This document shows, piece by piece, positions 54,050 to 64,000 of a DNA stretch of 64,000 nt. The stretch covers positions 1 through 64,000 of the forward strand of contig WHVA01000267.1 in NCBI GenBank assembly GCA_015179125.1. Direction: 5' to 3'. The stretch is from Gautieria morchelliformis (lineage: Eukaryota; Basidiomycota; Agaricomycetes; Gomphales; Gomphaceae). Under the pieces are notes generated by a model. It did no database searches. It was not told the origin of the DNA and worked only from the letters and a program-made list of their open reading frames with translations. Position numbers and translations under genes: made by a program. The number at the start of each line of letters is the position of its first letter. Position 1 is the stretch's first letter.

Positions 54050-54780
54050 TGTTATGTATCGAAAATCCTGGAGAATGGATCTAGAAAGGACAGTGGCTTC
54101 AACTTATGTGTTGCGCCCCTGATGAACTATTGTCCTAGGTATTTCGGACTTGAATTCCGGAGATCGCATGAGGCGGAGGTCGAGAGGATTTGAAGTTGAT
54201 CTTGGCTCGGTGTTGAGAACTGGAGATCGGAGAATGGAGGTTGGAAGAGGTGGAAGACAGAGTATCGAAGGCGGAGAGAGAGAGAGTACCTGCAAGACTC
54301 ACTATACAAAGAACAGGAGACAATGTGAAGGGATTCATGTATCAAAGTCGATTATCTGATTGCAGAACAGAGGGCATACATGAGGGGGTTTTATACACAG
54401 AGCTGAGACAACAAGTAATAGGGTAGCACTAAGCACATTCCACAGGGAGCAGAAGTTGGATAGACATATAGGGTAAGCAACTAATACAGAACAAGGGGAC
54501 CACAAGGGGGTGCAGGGTAGAGTCAAGATCAATGGGCAAAATAATAAAGGAACATAAGTCTAATGGACAGCAGAACAAACAGAAGTCCTGATGAACCAGA
54601 AATGGCATGTTGCTGTGCTAAGGGTTGAGCACGGGGGCCGATGAATAGAGTTGATCAGGGGTGTTGCAGAGCAAGGGGTCGAGGTCGTGGGATGCGGAGG
54701 TTGTGGAATAGAGTCAGAGGTGGCACAGAGGTTTTGTGGAGGTGGTGGAGATGGTTGGGTGGCATGGTTGGAACATTTGG
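54050..54780 (-). repeat. Diverged Gypsy-3-type LTR
   Basis: Begins TGTTATGTATCG and follows the LTR at 61909 block by block (GTTGCGCCCC, GAACTATTGTCCTAGGTATTTCGG, GATTATCTGATTGCAGAA), with many substitutions and few CGGAA words left. The right end is not clear, so the limit is approximate. Older than the 61909 copy. Confidence 0.65.
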
Positions 54781-54948
54781 TGTCGTTCCTGTGCACCATA
54801 TGTACAGACATGGCATGGCAGGATGGTGTACATCAACCGTACATGCAGACTGCAGATGGTTCCTGTCCACAATGCATGGGGTGAGCTGGGGTTTGAACAT
54901 GCAGATTGAAACCCACATGATGGTGTTACAAGTCTCGATCCCCAATCC

Positions 54949-54955
54949 TATAAAA
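54949..54955 (+). promoter_or_regulatory. TATA box before the 55014 ORF
   Basis: TATAAAA in CCAATCCTATAAAAACTGC, 59 nt before the next in-frame ATG. Confidence 0.5.
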
Positions 54956-55013
54956 ACTGCTCACCTGTTGCATACCCTTCCACCTACTCGAGATCTCGCT
55001 AGCTTGCCCCTAC

Positions 55014-55944
55014 ATGACGACAAATCCAGAGGCACACAATGACATGCATGCCACACTCCAGGATTGGCACAACCAATCTATGCTGCACAAGTATGCAGGG
55101 GCGCCCGACCCTGGCCTGTCCCCGACTGGGTATGACACATGGCTAGGTGGTCAGAGCTTCCATGTGGCTAATAAAGCATATGGCAACACTGATGACAGCC
55201 TGTCTGAAGTATCGGCCACATTCGGTGGATTGGAGTCCATGTTGCAGTTCTCTGTGATTTCACCATCAGTTGCTACCTCCCTGGAGAATCAGCAATATAC
55301 TGCACCATCTGGGGTGATGCCGGCAGGATACTATGGCACCCCACCTCCTACACACACCCTTGGGCAGCACAACACCGTCCCTGTGGACCACAGCCACCAC
55401 TACCCTGCACACACCATCCCACAAGTATGCCTCTTACGATGTGCCTCAACCACCCAGTGAGCAACCCTACAGAACTGACTACTTCATGGAGAGGTACACC
55501 ATGATTGGCCTCTATGATCACTTGCAGCGAGGTGGCAGGGAGTCTTACAAGAGTGCCATAGAAGAAGCCCACAAGATAATTAAACAGGAATGGCTTAATG
55601 CACAGTATTGCAGCAGGGGGTACTCTAGGTGCGGCTATGGTCAGAACAGAGGATGAGATGAGCATGATGCCGATAACAAGGAGAAAAACCAAGAGCACAT
55701 CCAAGCTAAGGTGGGCAAACACAATGCCCCTCGCTCCCCACCTAGCTCAAGGCAGGCATCACTGGGCCATGGCAGGCAGTGAAACACCCCTCGAGAAGCA
55801 CATAAGGCTAGCAAACCTGGTCAGTTTCCCACCTATTCTAGAAGATCACTGACAGCTGAGGACACAGCCATTTTTGAACCAGTAGTCAGGGAATTAGTTG
55901 ACGGGTGGATGTGGCCACTGACCCCGCTGACAAGCCTATGGTGC
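55014..55944 (+). pseudogene. Host-like gene of unknown function, broken and truncated
   Basis: From the ATG at 55014 an open frame of 148 codons (MTTNPEAHNDMHATLQDWHN, Gly/Ser/Pro/Tyr-rich) runs to 55460. A second frame from about 55420 carries TDYFMERYTMIGLYDHLQ and EAHKIIKQEWLNAQY. After a Cys/Gly stretch another frame gives RRSLTAEDTAIFEPVV and ELVDGWMWPL before an L LTR cuts it at 55945. Short introns could explain some frame changes, but no good GT-AG pair bridges them all, so at least one frame break is likely. No domain recognised; not transposon-like. Confidence 0.45.
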
Positions 55945-56343
55945 TTTCAAGGTCAGTTTTTAGGCATTAATATCGTGTATTAGTGAACACAGCGAATGCC
56001 CAAATAACTTGTGCGAATAAGTATGCCATTCGGCGAAGAGGGTGAACCAATAAATGTTCACAAGATAAGAGGGCGGCCCGAACAGAGCTCGCCCTATCTA
56101 CAGTTGTAGCGAAATAGCCCATGGCACTTGACGATGTAACGTGCAAGGTGTCATGGAAGGGTTGTCTAAGTAGCAACAATCCCTTCGCCGGTGAAGGTGC
56201 TCCTTTGGAGCCCTTTGCCGACAGCACAGAAAATAGTTCGAAGGCTAAGGTAACAAAGATGAAGTATGAGAACTCACCAGTGATGCCTAAGTCTTCTTGT
56301 GGTCAAAGATAGGAATCTACAGGAGAAGGCTCAAGACGATAGT
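55945..56343 (+). mobile_element. LTR, family L, 3'-truncated
   Basis: Starts TTTCAAGGTCAGTTTTTAGG (diverged version of the family start) and stops inside the family at GACGATAGT, where the Gypsy-3 LTR fragment begins. About 399 bp remain. Confidence 0.75.
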
Positions 56344-57030
56344 ACTCCGGTTCATCCTTCATCATCCATATACACCTTGTTACGACCGTGCATTTCTGAT
56401 TTCTGACCCTCAGTTCCGCACACATTCCACCCTCCGGGTAGTCCCGATATTCCGCCCCTTGTTCTACTCCCTTGTTCTTTCGACTCTATTACTCGGACCC
56501 ACCGGACCCGCTTCATCGTTCATCAAGATCATATATCCGGTCATCCTTGTAGTTTGTTGTCAGATATGTTTTCCGACCCCTTGTTCTTTTGCCATTGTTT
56601 TACCTTACCCTGAACCCCCCTTGTAGTCCCCTTGTTCCCAATTAGTTAGTTCCCACATATGTCTACCCAACTTCCGCTCCCCCTGGAATTTGCTTAGTAC
56701 TATCTCATTACATGTTGTCTCAGCTCTTTGTATAAAAGCCTCTCATGTATGTCTGTTATTCTGCAATCAGATAATCGCCTTCGATACTTGATTTCCTTCG
56801 CTCCATCTCCTGTTGTTAGCACAGCGAGTCTAGCAAGACCTCTGTCTCTCCGCCTTCCGCCTTCCAACTCAGTTCCGACCCAAGTTCCGACTTACCTTTA
56901 TTTCAGTACTTTCCGACTTCTGATCTGCGTTCCAAAATACTTAGGACGATAGTTCATTGGGGGCGCAACTTATAAGTTGAACCCGCTGTCCTTTCCAGTT
57001 CCAACTTAGCGGAAATCTCGATACGTAACG
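56344..57030 (+). repeat. Gypsy-3 5' LTR, first part missing
   Basis: Plus-strand copy of the LTR seen inverted at 61909-62758: shared blocks include TTGTTACGACCGTGCATTTC, CTGCAATCAGATAATCGCC and CTTAGGACGATAGTTCATTG. It ends CTCGATACGTAACG. About 170 bp at the start are missing. Confidence 0.75.
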
Positions 57031-57044
57031 CACCTCCCCAGTCT

Positions 57045-57774
57045 CTCTAACTCTGTCCCTACTCTCATCAACTCTGGTGCTACTTCCAATTTCATTGATA
57101 GCTCTTTTTCCTCTCATCCAGGTTTCGTATGTACATCGCTCCGTTCGCTGATTACCCTCTCCCTTTTCGACGGAAAGCCAGCCACTGCTGGTTTCATTTA
57201 CAAATATCTAGATACTAGTCTCACTTTCAGCAACTCCTCTTCGCAGGACATTTCGCTACTTGTCACAAAGTTACACCCTTCGGCCGTGATCGTTCTCGGG
57301 CTCCCGTGGCTTCACTCTACAAAACCTACTATCAATTGGGGCTCTCTCTCAATCACCTTCCCTTCCAGCACCGATTCCATGCTCCCACATATGACGGTCG
57401 CCATGGCCTGTACGATGATTTCCCCTCCAGCTATCTTCGACAGTATTCCAGAACTCCACACTGCCTCGATGACTTCACCACCATCAGTTCCTGGTTTGCA
57501 CTCGTCCCCGCCATCCTTGGGTTACATCCCAAACATGCCGATTGGACCACTCTCTTACGTCCCGGTCCTTCCACCGGATGTCACTTCATCGCCCGCTCCT
57601 ATTCTGAATCCTTCTGGTTATGAACAGATGTTCGACGTGGATGGCGAACCATTACTTCTCTCAACCACGCCAATCGAGAATCACTCCTCTGAGTCCTCCG
57701 TATCGCTTCCTAATACTCTCATCCATCCATTTCCAGCCACGAAAGAAAGCATAATTGAAACCAAACCTATTTGA
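57045..57774 (+). pseudogene. Gypsy-3 aspartic protease region
   Basis: INSGATSNFIDSSFS (retropepsin-like, catalytic D position read as N), SLFDGKPATAGFI, and VIVLGLPWLHSTKPTINW, the usual C-terminal hallmark of Ty3-type proteases. A Pro/Ser-rich linker follows. Confidence 0.8.
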
Positions 57775-58021
57775 CCAAAAACAGAGCCTGTTCCAAGCCA
57801 TTCTCGACCCTGTACACCATGTACAGAATCGCTGATCAATGACCACCTTCCATTCCATTCTTCGACTCCTGATCTGCCTCCGACAAGAAGGACAACACCG
57901 CATATAAGCCTAATCAGTGCGGCCGCCTTTGAGCTAATCATGAAACTCGGTGAAGAAGAAACCTTCATGTTAAACATGCACCCTACCATCCCTGAACCCA
58001 CTTTGCTTCACGCTGTAGGCA

Positions 58022-59470
58022 ATGAATGCACCAGCTCCGACTACACTCCTTCACGAAAACCCCCTACCAAAGGACGAGTTAGAGATGTTTAGAACTGTGG
58101 TCCCAGAGGAGTACCATGACTTCTTCGATATCTTCTCGCATGCTAAAGCCAAAGCCTTGCCCCCACATCACCCTTATGACCACACCATCGAGATTGAAAA
58201 CGATGGCACACCACCTCATGGTCCCATATACTCACTCTTGAACAGTGAATTAGAAGCGCTCCGTGACTATCTCGAAGATATGCTTGGCAAGGGATTCATC
58301 TGCTCATCACAATCACCTGGTGGTGCCCCAGTGTTAGCGAAGAAGAAGGATGGTACACTGCAAATGTGTGTGGACTACCGAGGGTTGAATCGTATCATGC
58401 GAAAGAACAAGTACCCTATCCCACTGATTCCGAGCCTTATTGACCGACTCAAAAGCGTGAACATCTATACCAAATTCGACCTTCGCACCGGGTTCAACAA
58501 TGTTCGGATCCCCTCTGGCCAAGAGTGGAAGACAGCCTTCCAAACTCGATATGGGTCCTTCAAATATCTCGTCATGCCGTTCGGGTTGACGAATGCCCCA
58601 GCTACTTTCCAGCACTTCATGAATGACATCTTCCAAGACATGGCTGACGTCTTCGTTGTAGTCTACCTTGACGACATCCTGATCTTCTCAAAGAACAGGA
58701 AGGATCACTTAGAGCATGTCTGAATGGGTGTTGCCCGTCTTCGGAAGCACAACCTCTTCATAAAGCCAGAGAAGTCCCTCTTCCATTCGGACTGGGTCGA
58801 ATTCCTCATATTCATCATCTCTCCTGCTGGGGTCTCCATGGACATCGAAAAGACAGCTGCCATCACAAAGTGGCCTGTACCGATGAACATTCGCGAAGTC
58901 CAATCGTTCCTGGGCTTCATGAACTTCTACAGAAGATTCATCATTTCATTCTCAGACATTGTCCTGCCACTCACTCGCTTGACCAGAAAGGATACTCTGT
59001 TCACCTGGGAAGCGAAGCAGCAGGAGGCCTTCAAAGCACTCAAAGCTGCATTTTCAAGAGCCCCAGTCCTCATCCACTTTGACCCGAGTAACCCTATTGT
59101 CATCAAAACGGATGCCTCTGACTATGCCATCGCTGCCATCATCTCCCAGATCACCCCCTCTGATGGCGATATCCATCCAATCGCCTTCTATTCGCGAGGG
59201 ATGGCACCAGCTGAGATGAACTACGAGATCTACGACAAAGAGCTCCTTGCTATCTTCTGCGCCTTCAAGCAATGGCGAAACTACCTCGAAGGGGCATCCC
59301 ACGTCATCCTTGTCCTCTCCGACCACAAGAACCTTGAGTACTTTGCGACAACAAACCAGCTGACCTGACGTCAGGTTCAATGGTCCGAACACCTGTCAGG
59401 TTTCAACTACATCATTCGCTACCGAGCCGGGCGACTTGGCACAAAGCCTGATGCATTGACCCATTGAGGC
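58022..59470 (+). pseudogene. Gypsy-3 reverse transcriptase and RNase H
   Basis: RT: VPEEYHDFFDIFSHAKAKAL, RGLNRIMRKNKYPIPLI, FGLTNAPATFQHFMNDIF, the VYLDDILIFSKN active site, FLGFMNFYRRFIISFSD. RNase H: IKTDASDYAIAAIISQI, SDHKNLEYFATTNQLT, then a GTKPDALT end. Few breaks. Confidence 0.9.
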
Positions 59471-59473
59471 GAC

Positions 59474-60640
59474 GTGTACCCTAAAGGGGGGGATGGCGCT
59501 TATGCATTGGCGAATCCTCACAACTTCCAGTCGATGTTTAAGACTGGGCAACTCATTTGCGCCATCATCCTTGACTCTGCATCCCTGTTGACATCGATCC
59601 AACAGGGCCAGTTGACCGATCCCTTGTCCTCAGCCCACATTACCCGTCTTCAGTCTCAGTCGATGGTGGTCACCCTTCCAAACGCGAAGCCAGACCCCTG
59701 GTCACTTGGAGAGGATGACAAAACGCTGTTGTACAAGCAGCGAACGTATGTCCCCGATCATAATGATATTTGCTTGGACATCCTTCGCTCGCTGCATGAT
59801 CATCAGTTAGCAGGCCACCCAGGGATCAGCAAGATGATGACGAACATTCAGAGACAGTATCATTGGCCGAACATGTCCACCTTCGTCACCAACTACATCA
59901 GTTCCCATTCCAAATGTCGCCATGCTAAATCCATTCATCACAAACCCTTCGGTCCTCTTCGCTTCCTACCCATCAGCCAACGTCCTTGGGACTCTATCTC
60001 CATGGAATTCATCGAGGGACTCCCCCCGTCAGATGGACACGACATGATCCTCGTCATTGTTGACAGACTAACGAAGATGGCTCTGTCCATTCTGACATTC
60101 TCAGACATTGATTCAGGGGATGTCGCCATGCTCTGCCTTCGCCACGTATTCACTAAACACGGTAGTCCCAGCGACATCATCTCTGATTGAGGGAAGCACT
60201 TCACGTCTCGATTCTGGACCTCGCTCTGTGAAATCCTCGGCATCAAAGGCAACCTTTCTACAGCCTACCACCTCAAACTGATGGACAGACCGAACAAGTG
60301 AACCAAATCCTAGAGCAGTACCTCCGAGTCTACATCAACTACCAGCAGGATGACTGGGTCGACCTCCTCCCTCTCGCCAAATTCGCCTACAACAACACAG
60401 CCCATTTGGCAACCCAGGTCACACCCTTCTTTGCCAACCAGGGCTTCCATCTGAAGCTTGAAGTATCTCTCACTTCAGTTGCCTCCGAAGATGCTTATTG
60501 CCAGTCGGCAGATCCCAAGGACCTTCACCAGTACCTTTGAGATCAAATAAAGAAATCAATTACTCAGTACACTTCAGCCACAACCAGTCGCTGCATTCTG
60601 ATTCCTGAGTTTCAGGTCAGTGACAGAGTATGGCTAGACT
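59474..60640 (+). pseudogene. Gypsy-3 integrase
   Basis: H-H zinc region (LRSLHDHQLAGHPGISKM, CRHAKSIHH), core with SMEFIEGLPPSDGHDMILVI, VDRLTKMALSI and the later [16 protein letters not shown] block; QPH-DGQTE-type region present but broken. Confidence 0.8.
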
Positions 60641-60819
60641 CGTGAAATATTCGCACAAAAAGGCCTTCGAAGAAACTCAACCACCGAAGACTTGGCCCAT
60701 ATCCCATCACGGCTAAAATATCTTCTCATGCATTTCGCTTAGGCTTACCTTTGGACATTCACCAGATCTACCCTGTGTTTCATTTATCCCTTCTCGAACC
60801 CACCACGACATCTACTATC

Positions 60820-61056
60820 CCAGGTCGACATGCAGACCCTCCACTGCCTATCGAAATCGGCTCCGTCGACGAGTACGAAATCACGAAAATCCTTGACAGT
60901 CGCATTCGCTGAAGGAGATTGGAGTACTTAGTAGAATGGAAGGGATACGAACACACCCCCGAGGCTACACCTTGGGAACCCTCTTTGAATGTTACTAATT
61001 CAGCTTGCAGACTCGCTGAATTTCATGCGAAGTACCCCAAGAAACCCAAAGCTTAG
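60820..61056 (+). pseudogene. Gypsy-3 chromodomain
   Basis: VDEYEITKILDSRIR, then LEYLVEWKGYEHTPEATPWE and a C-terminal RLAEFHAKYPKKPKA. Typical chromovirus C-terminus. Confidence 0.8.
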
Positions 61057-61603
61057 AACCTCGTAGAAATCTAAGAAAAAATGCCTCTGTTCATATTATA
61101 TCTAGACACTCGGCTTCATTCATAATCCCCTTACTATCACCTAAAAACCCCTCTTGTTCCACTACGACCTCTTTTAATTCATTCCACCCCACCAATGGAC
61201 GCCTCGTCGGACACCCTGACCTCTTCCCCACTCTCCCTTTGATCGCTAGCGAGAGTGTTTGGGGATTGCAAGCCATATCTAGCCATCACCTCAAGCATAC
61301 CCTTCACTCTCAGTGCTTTCTTACTTTGCCCATCGGGTGCAAAGCAGATTTGCAGTCACCTCGTCTGCGTAATAGGCCCTGCAGCCTCTGGCAATCCTCT
61401 TGCACTTACGGCCGACTGCGTAACAGGCGGGATAACTTCACTGAACCCATCAAACTGGGTTAGCATCATCATCGCATAGGCAATTTGAGGACTAACCCTT
61501 GGGGTTCTTTCCCAGTCCTTTCCGTCGCTTCGCACCCTTTCGATGTCAGCGTGAAGATAGGAGCCAGGGTTGAATCTATGTCAGCCTCTATGGGTACCGG
61601 TTA
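61057..61603. other. Region between Gypsy-3 and the spliced gene fragment
   Basis: Probably starts with the 3' tail of Gypsy-3. On the minus strand around 61370-61490 a frame reads QIAYAMMMLTQFDGFSEVI and PPVTQSAVSARGLPEA, with a GTAAGT donor-like word inside; it may be another exon of the gene fragment at 61604-61908. Not resolved. Confidence 0.4.
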
Positions 61604-61908
61604 CTAAATAGATGCTGAACTCTCCAGCCATACCCTCGCTTTCTGTATCTCCTTCGCTAACTCATCCACCTCGGGTGGTCTTTCGAATTCCTGGTTGATC
61701 ATCTCTTCAACCTGGAGCATTTTCCAAAGCTCCTCCTAGACCTCATGAATGAGCGAACAACAAACAGGAAAGGAAAGAGCGGTACTCACTTGGACTCCTG
61801 CTGCATCAACCACCCACTGCTCCACATCCCTACGCGACTCTCCCCAAAGCTCCGGCCTAACCTTCGATACCGTCTGTGATCGATCAAGGAGTGCTGAGTA
61901 TCTGGGTG
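61604..61908 (-). pseudogene. Spliced host-like gene fragment cut by an LTR
   Basis: Minus strand: the exon part 61790-61908 reads VSKVRPELWGESRRDVEQWV VDAAGVQ (given in two parts). A 54-nt intron 61736-61789 (GTGAGT...GGTCTAG) joins in phase to 61604-61735, ELWKMLQVEEMINQEF and DELAKEIQKARVWLESSASI, ending at TAG. The perfect donor, acceptor and phase argue for a real gene. It starts abruptly at the LTR at 61909, whose left flank is GGGTG. Family unknown. Confidence 0.5.
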
Positions 61909-62758
61909 TGTTACGTATCGAGATTTCCGCTAAGTCGGAACTGGAAAGGACAGCGGCTTCAACTTATAGGTTGCGCCCCCAATGAACTATCGTCCTAAGT
62001 ATTTCGGAATTGAGTCGGAAGGTGGAAAGTACTGAACCAAAGGTTTGGTCGGAACTTGAGTCGGAACTGAGGCGGAAGGCGGAAGGCGGAGAGACTGAGA
62101 TCTTGCTAGACTCGCTGTGCTAAGAACAGGAGATGGAACGAAGGAAATCAAGTATCGAAGGCGATTATCTGATTGCAGAATAACAGACATACATGACAGG
62201 CTTTTATACAAAGAGCTGAGACAACAGGTAATGATATGGTACTAAGCAAATTCCGGGGGAAGCGGAAGTTGAGTAGACAATGCATGGGAACTAACTATTG
62301 GGAACAATGGGACTACAAAGGGGGTTCAGGGTAAGGTAGAACAATGGCAAAGAACAAGGGGTCGGGAAAACATATCTGACAACGAACTACAAGGGTGACC
62401 GGATATGTGGTCTTGATGAACGGTGAGGTGGGTCCGGTGGGTCCGAGTAATAGAGTCGAAAGAACAAGGGAATGTACAAGGGGCGGAATGTCGGAAATAA
62501 CGGAGGGGCAGAAGGTGTTGCGGAAATATCGGAGGGGCGGAAAGGTGTGGCGGAACTGAGGGTCAGAAGTCGGAAATGAACGGTCGTAACAGGGTGTTGT
62601 CGTAGGGGCAGTACACTTGGCTTGGGTGCTTAGATGGGTTCCATAGCCCCACTCCATGCCGCATTTTTAAACAGAAGGAGAAGTTGTGCACGGACCACGC
62701 AGCAAGGCAGGGCCCAGACCTCAGAGATCCCATCGGGGGACCCATTACGTCTTTAACA
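61909..62758 (-). repeat. Gypsy-3-type LTR (850 bp), inverted, most complete copy
   Basis: TGTTACGTATCG to CGTCTTTAACA on the plus strand. Extremely rich in CGGAA (for example GGCGGAAGGCGGAAGGCGG near 62070). On the minus strand it follows a purine tract, so it is the 3' LTR of a minus-strand element. Confidence 0.85.
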
Positions 62759-62815
62759 CCTCCCCCCCACCATAGGATGCAGCGTCGTTGGACTCCGAAG
62801 CTAGGAAGGGGGTAC
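62759..62815 (-). mobile_element. Polypurine tract and internal end of a minus-strand Gypsy-3 relative
   Basis: On the minus strand CCTATGGTGGGGGGGAGG leads straight into the LTR start TGTTAAAGACG. Only 57 bp of internal sequence remain before an L LTR. Confidence 0.75.
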
Positions 62816-63846
62816 TGTCATGACCTGTCTATTTCCCTCACCCGCTGTCTCTACATTCCCCCTCGTCACTCCCCCTGCATATTCGCCTGAGTTTGCCCCA
62901 CCCTTCGACCACTCTTCCTCTACGTTCGCTCCATTCACTGTTCGCCCCATTCTCCGAATGACTATTCGCTGCTTGCATCGTTCGCCAGCAGGCATGCCAT
63001 CAAACACGATCGACACCATTTACCCCACGTGATGGTTCATCACTGGCCCGATCACCTGCTTGGTCCAACCCCTTTAGGTGTTCATATGGCCGGGATGCAT
63101 TCGCAGGACGGCCTACCTGTAGGTTGTGTGGGATCAACCCAGCAGACGAAGAGTCCATGCAGGGTGGTGTATATGCAGGTCCCAAGGCGTATTTCCGTAC
63201 ATAGGTGCCTTCGCCCTCTTTCCTCTCTGTTGTTTCATGTTCGCACCCTTCTTTCGTTCTATTGTATGTTTATTCCATCTATTTGTATCATGACTGTGCA
63301 CCCCTATCCAACCCTGACTCATGACGGCCTCTTTCCTATTCGCTGTTACCATACGAGCATTTGATATAAGTAGTTTACATTCACATGTATATTCTCCAGT
63401 TCAATTATCATACATCCCCCTTGTGCAAACTTGACCTCACTGTGATCATAGTCTTGAGCCCTCCTCACCTGTAGATTCCGATCTTCGACCAGAGGAGGAC
63501 TTGAGTACCACTGGTGAGTTTTCGTACTTCACCTTTGTTACCTTAGCCTTTGAACTATTCTCTACGCTGTCGGTGAAGGGCTCCGAAGGAGCGCCTTCGC
63601 CGGTGAAAGGATTGTCGCTACTTAGACAACCTTTCCGTGGCACCTTGCACATTACATTGTCAAGTGTCACGGGCCATTTCGCTACGACTGTAGATAGGGC
63701 GAGCCCCGTTCTGGCAGCCCTCTTATCTTGTGAACATTTATTGGTTTACCCTCTTCGCCGAACGGCATACTTATTCGCACAAGTTATTCGGGCATTCGCT
63801 GTGTTCACTAATACACAATATTAACGCCTAAAAACCAATCTTGACA
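62816..63846 (-). mobile_element. LTR, family L (1031 bp), inverted
   Basis: TGTCATGACCTG to CCAATCTTGACA on the plus strand. Flanks GGTAC and GCATC do not match, so either the TSD has decayed or one side was rearranged. It cuts the internal end of the minus-strand Gypsy-3 relative. Confidence 0.8.
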
Positions 63847-63892
63847 GCATCAACATGGCAAGTACTGACTGAAGCCAAGAATAGAGTAGATA
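63847..63892. other. Short unassigned spacer
   Basis: 46 bp without recognisable content between two LTRs. Confidence 0.5.
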
Positions 63893-64000
63893 ACTGTTAC
63901 ATATCGAGATTTCCGCAAGTCAGAACTAGAAAGGACAACAGCCTCAACTTATGTGTTGCACCCCCAATAAACTATCATCCTAAGTATTTCAGATCATGAG
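63893..64000 (-). repeat. Gypsy-3-type LTR, continues past the window
   Basis: TGTTACATATCGAGATTTCC, then blocks shared with 61909 (GTTGCACCCCC, ACTATCATCCTAAGTATTTC). Only the first 108 bp are in the window. Confidence 0.8.

Larger units (their letters stand above)
57031..61056 (+). mobile_element. Gypsy-3: plus-strand chromodomain Gypsy, gag missing
   Basis: Protease to chromodomain without any gag between LTR and protease. Three large open blocks remain (58022-58723, 58724-59368, 59474-60190). Roughly six to eight breaks overall. Its 3' LTR is not adjacent: after the chromodomain comes other sequence, then an LTR in the opposite orientation. Confidence 0.85.

Noticed and set aside
1-64000. 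tRNA or rRNA genes
   Set aside because: No cloverleaf-compatible A and B boxes or rRNA-like blocks were noticed by eye; a covariance search was not possible here.

Overview
The window looks like a repeat island in the nuclear genome of a basidiomycete fungus (Agaricomycetes). The evidence is an intron-rich DUF6533 membrane-protein gene (a basidiomycete family), canonical GT-AG introns of about 43-105 nt, chromodomain Ty3/Gypsy elements and a hAT element with short introns. A Ceratobasidiaceae-like (Rhizoctonia-type) genome would fit, but that is only an inference. No tRNA, rRNA, CRISPR or prokaryotic operon is visible.

1-7.4 kb: the 3' end and a partial LTR of a Copia element; a LINE reverse transcriptase fragment (LINE-A, minus) split by a solo LTR of a long family called 'L' here; an unassigned stretch; a 490-bp Gypsy LTR (family 'G'); then the 3' half of an uncharacterised ORF ('ORF X', also split by an L solo LTR), followed by a polypurine tract and a short LTR. 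7.4-11 kb: the best host region, two DUF6533 genes head to head, one intact-looking (plus) and one cut off by that short LTR (minus). 11.4-14.1 kb: LINE-B with ORF1 and the endonuclease part of ORF2. 14.1-26.3 kb: an LTR with an E-box array, then a chromodomain Gypsy element (Gypsy-1, minus) interrupted by a nearly whole Copia element whose pol block is inverted relative to gag, ending at a second G LTR. 26.3-32.8 kb: the 5' half of ORF X with a TRIM-like element inside it, then a second chromodomain-type Gypsy pol (Gypsy-4). 32.8-39.3 kb: an AT-rich island, L LTRs, a Gypsy pol fragment (Gypsy-5) and a gag fragment holding a G solo LTR. 39.3-53.6 kb: a tandem array of a ~5.6-kb non-retroviral unit (two copies plus a partial third) with small spliced genes; copy A carries a 1.24-kb hAT element and copy B a 353-bp solo LTR. 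53.6-64 kb: LTR fragments, a decaying host-like gene, a plus-strand chromodomain Gypsy (Gypsy-3), a spliced host-like gene fragment, and more LTRs.

The main structural result is that inverted LTRs have rearranged the locus at two scales. Target-site duplications (TSDs) and ORF halves show that the G LTRs at 4451 and 25836 bound an inversion of about 21 kb. Inside it, the Copia pol block is bounded by inverted LTRs whose two outer junctions share one 5-bp TSD. The candidates for undescribed biology are ORF X, a large extra ORF in the env position of a chromodomain Gypsy; a small hAT element that encodes a complete spliced stand-alone BED-finger protein; and a two-exon gene of unknown function kept in frame in both full copies of the tandem array.

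Family names L, G, S and ORF X are local labels. Identities and ages are judged by eye; no alignment or database search was run.
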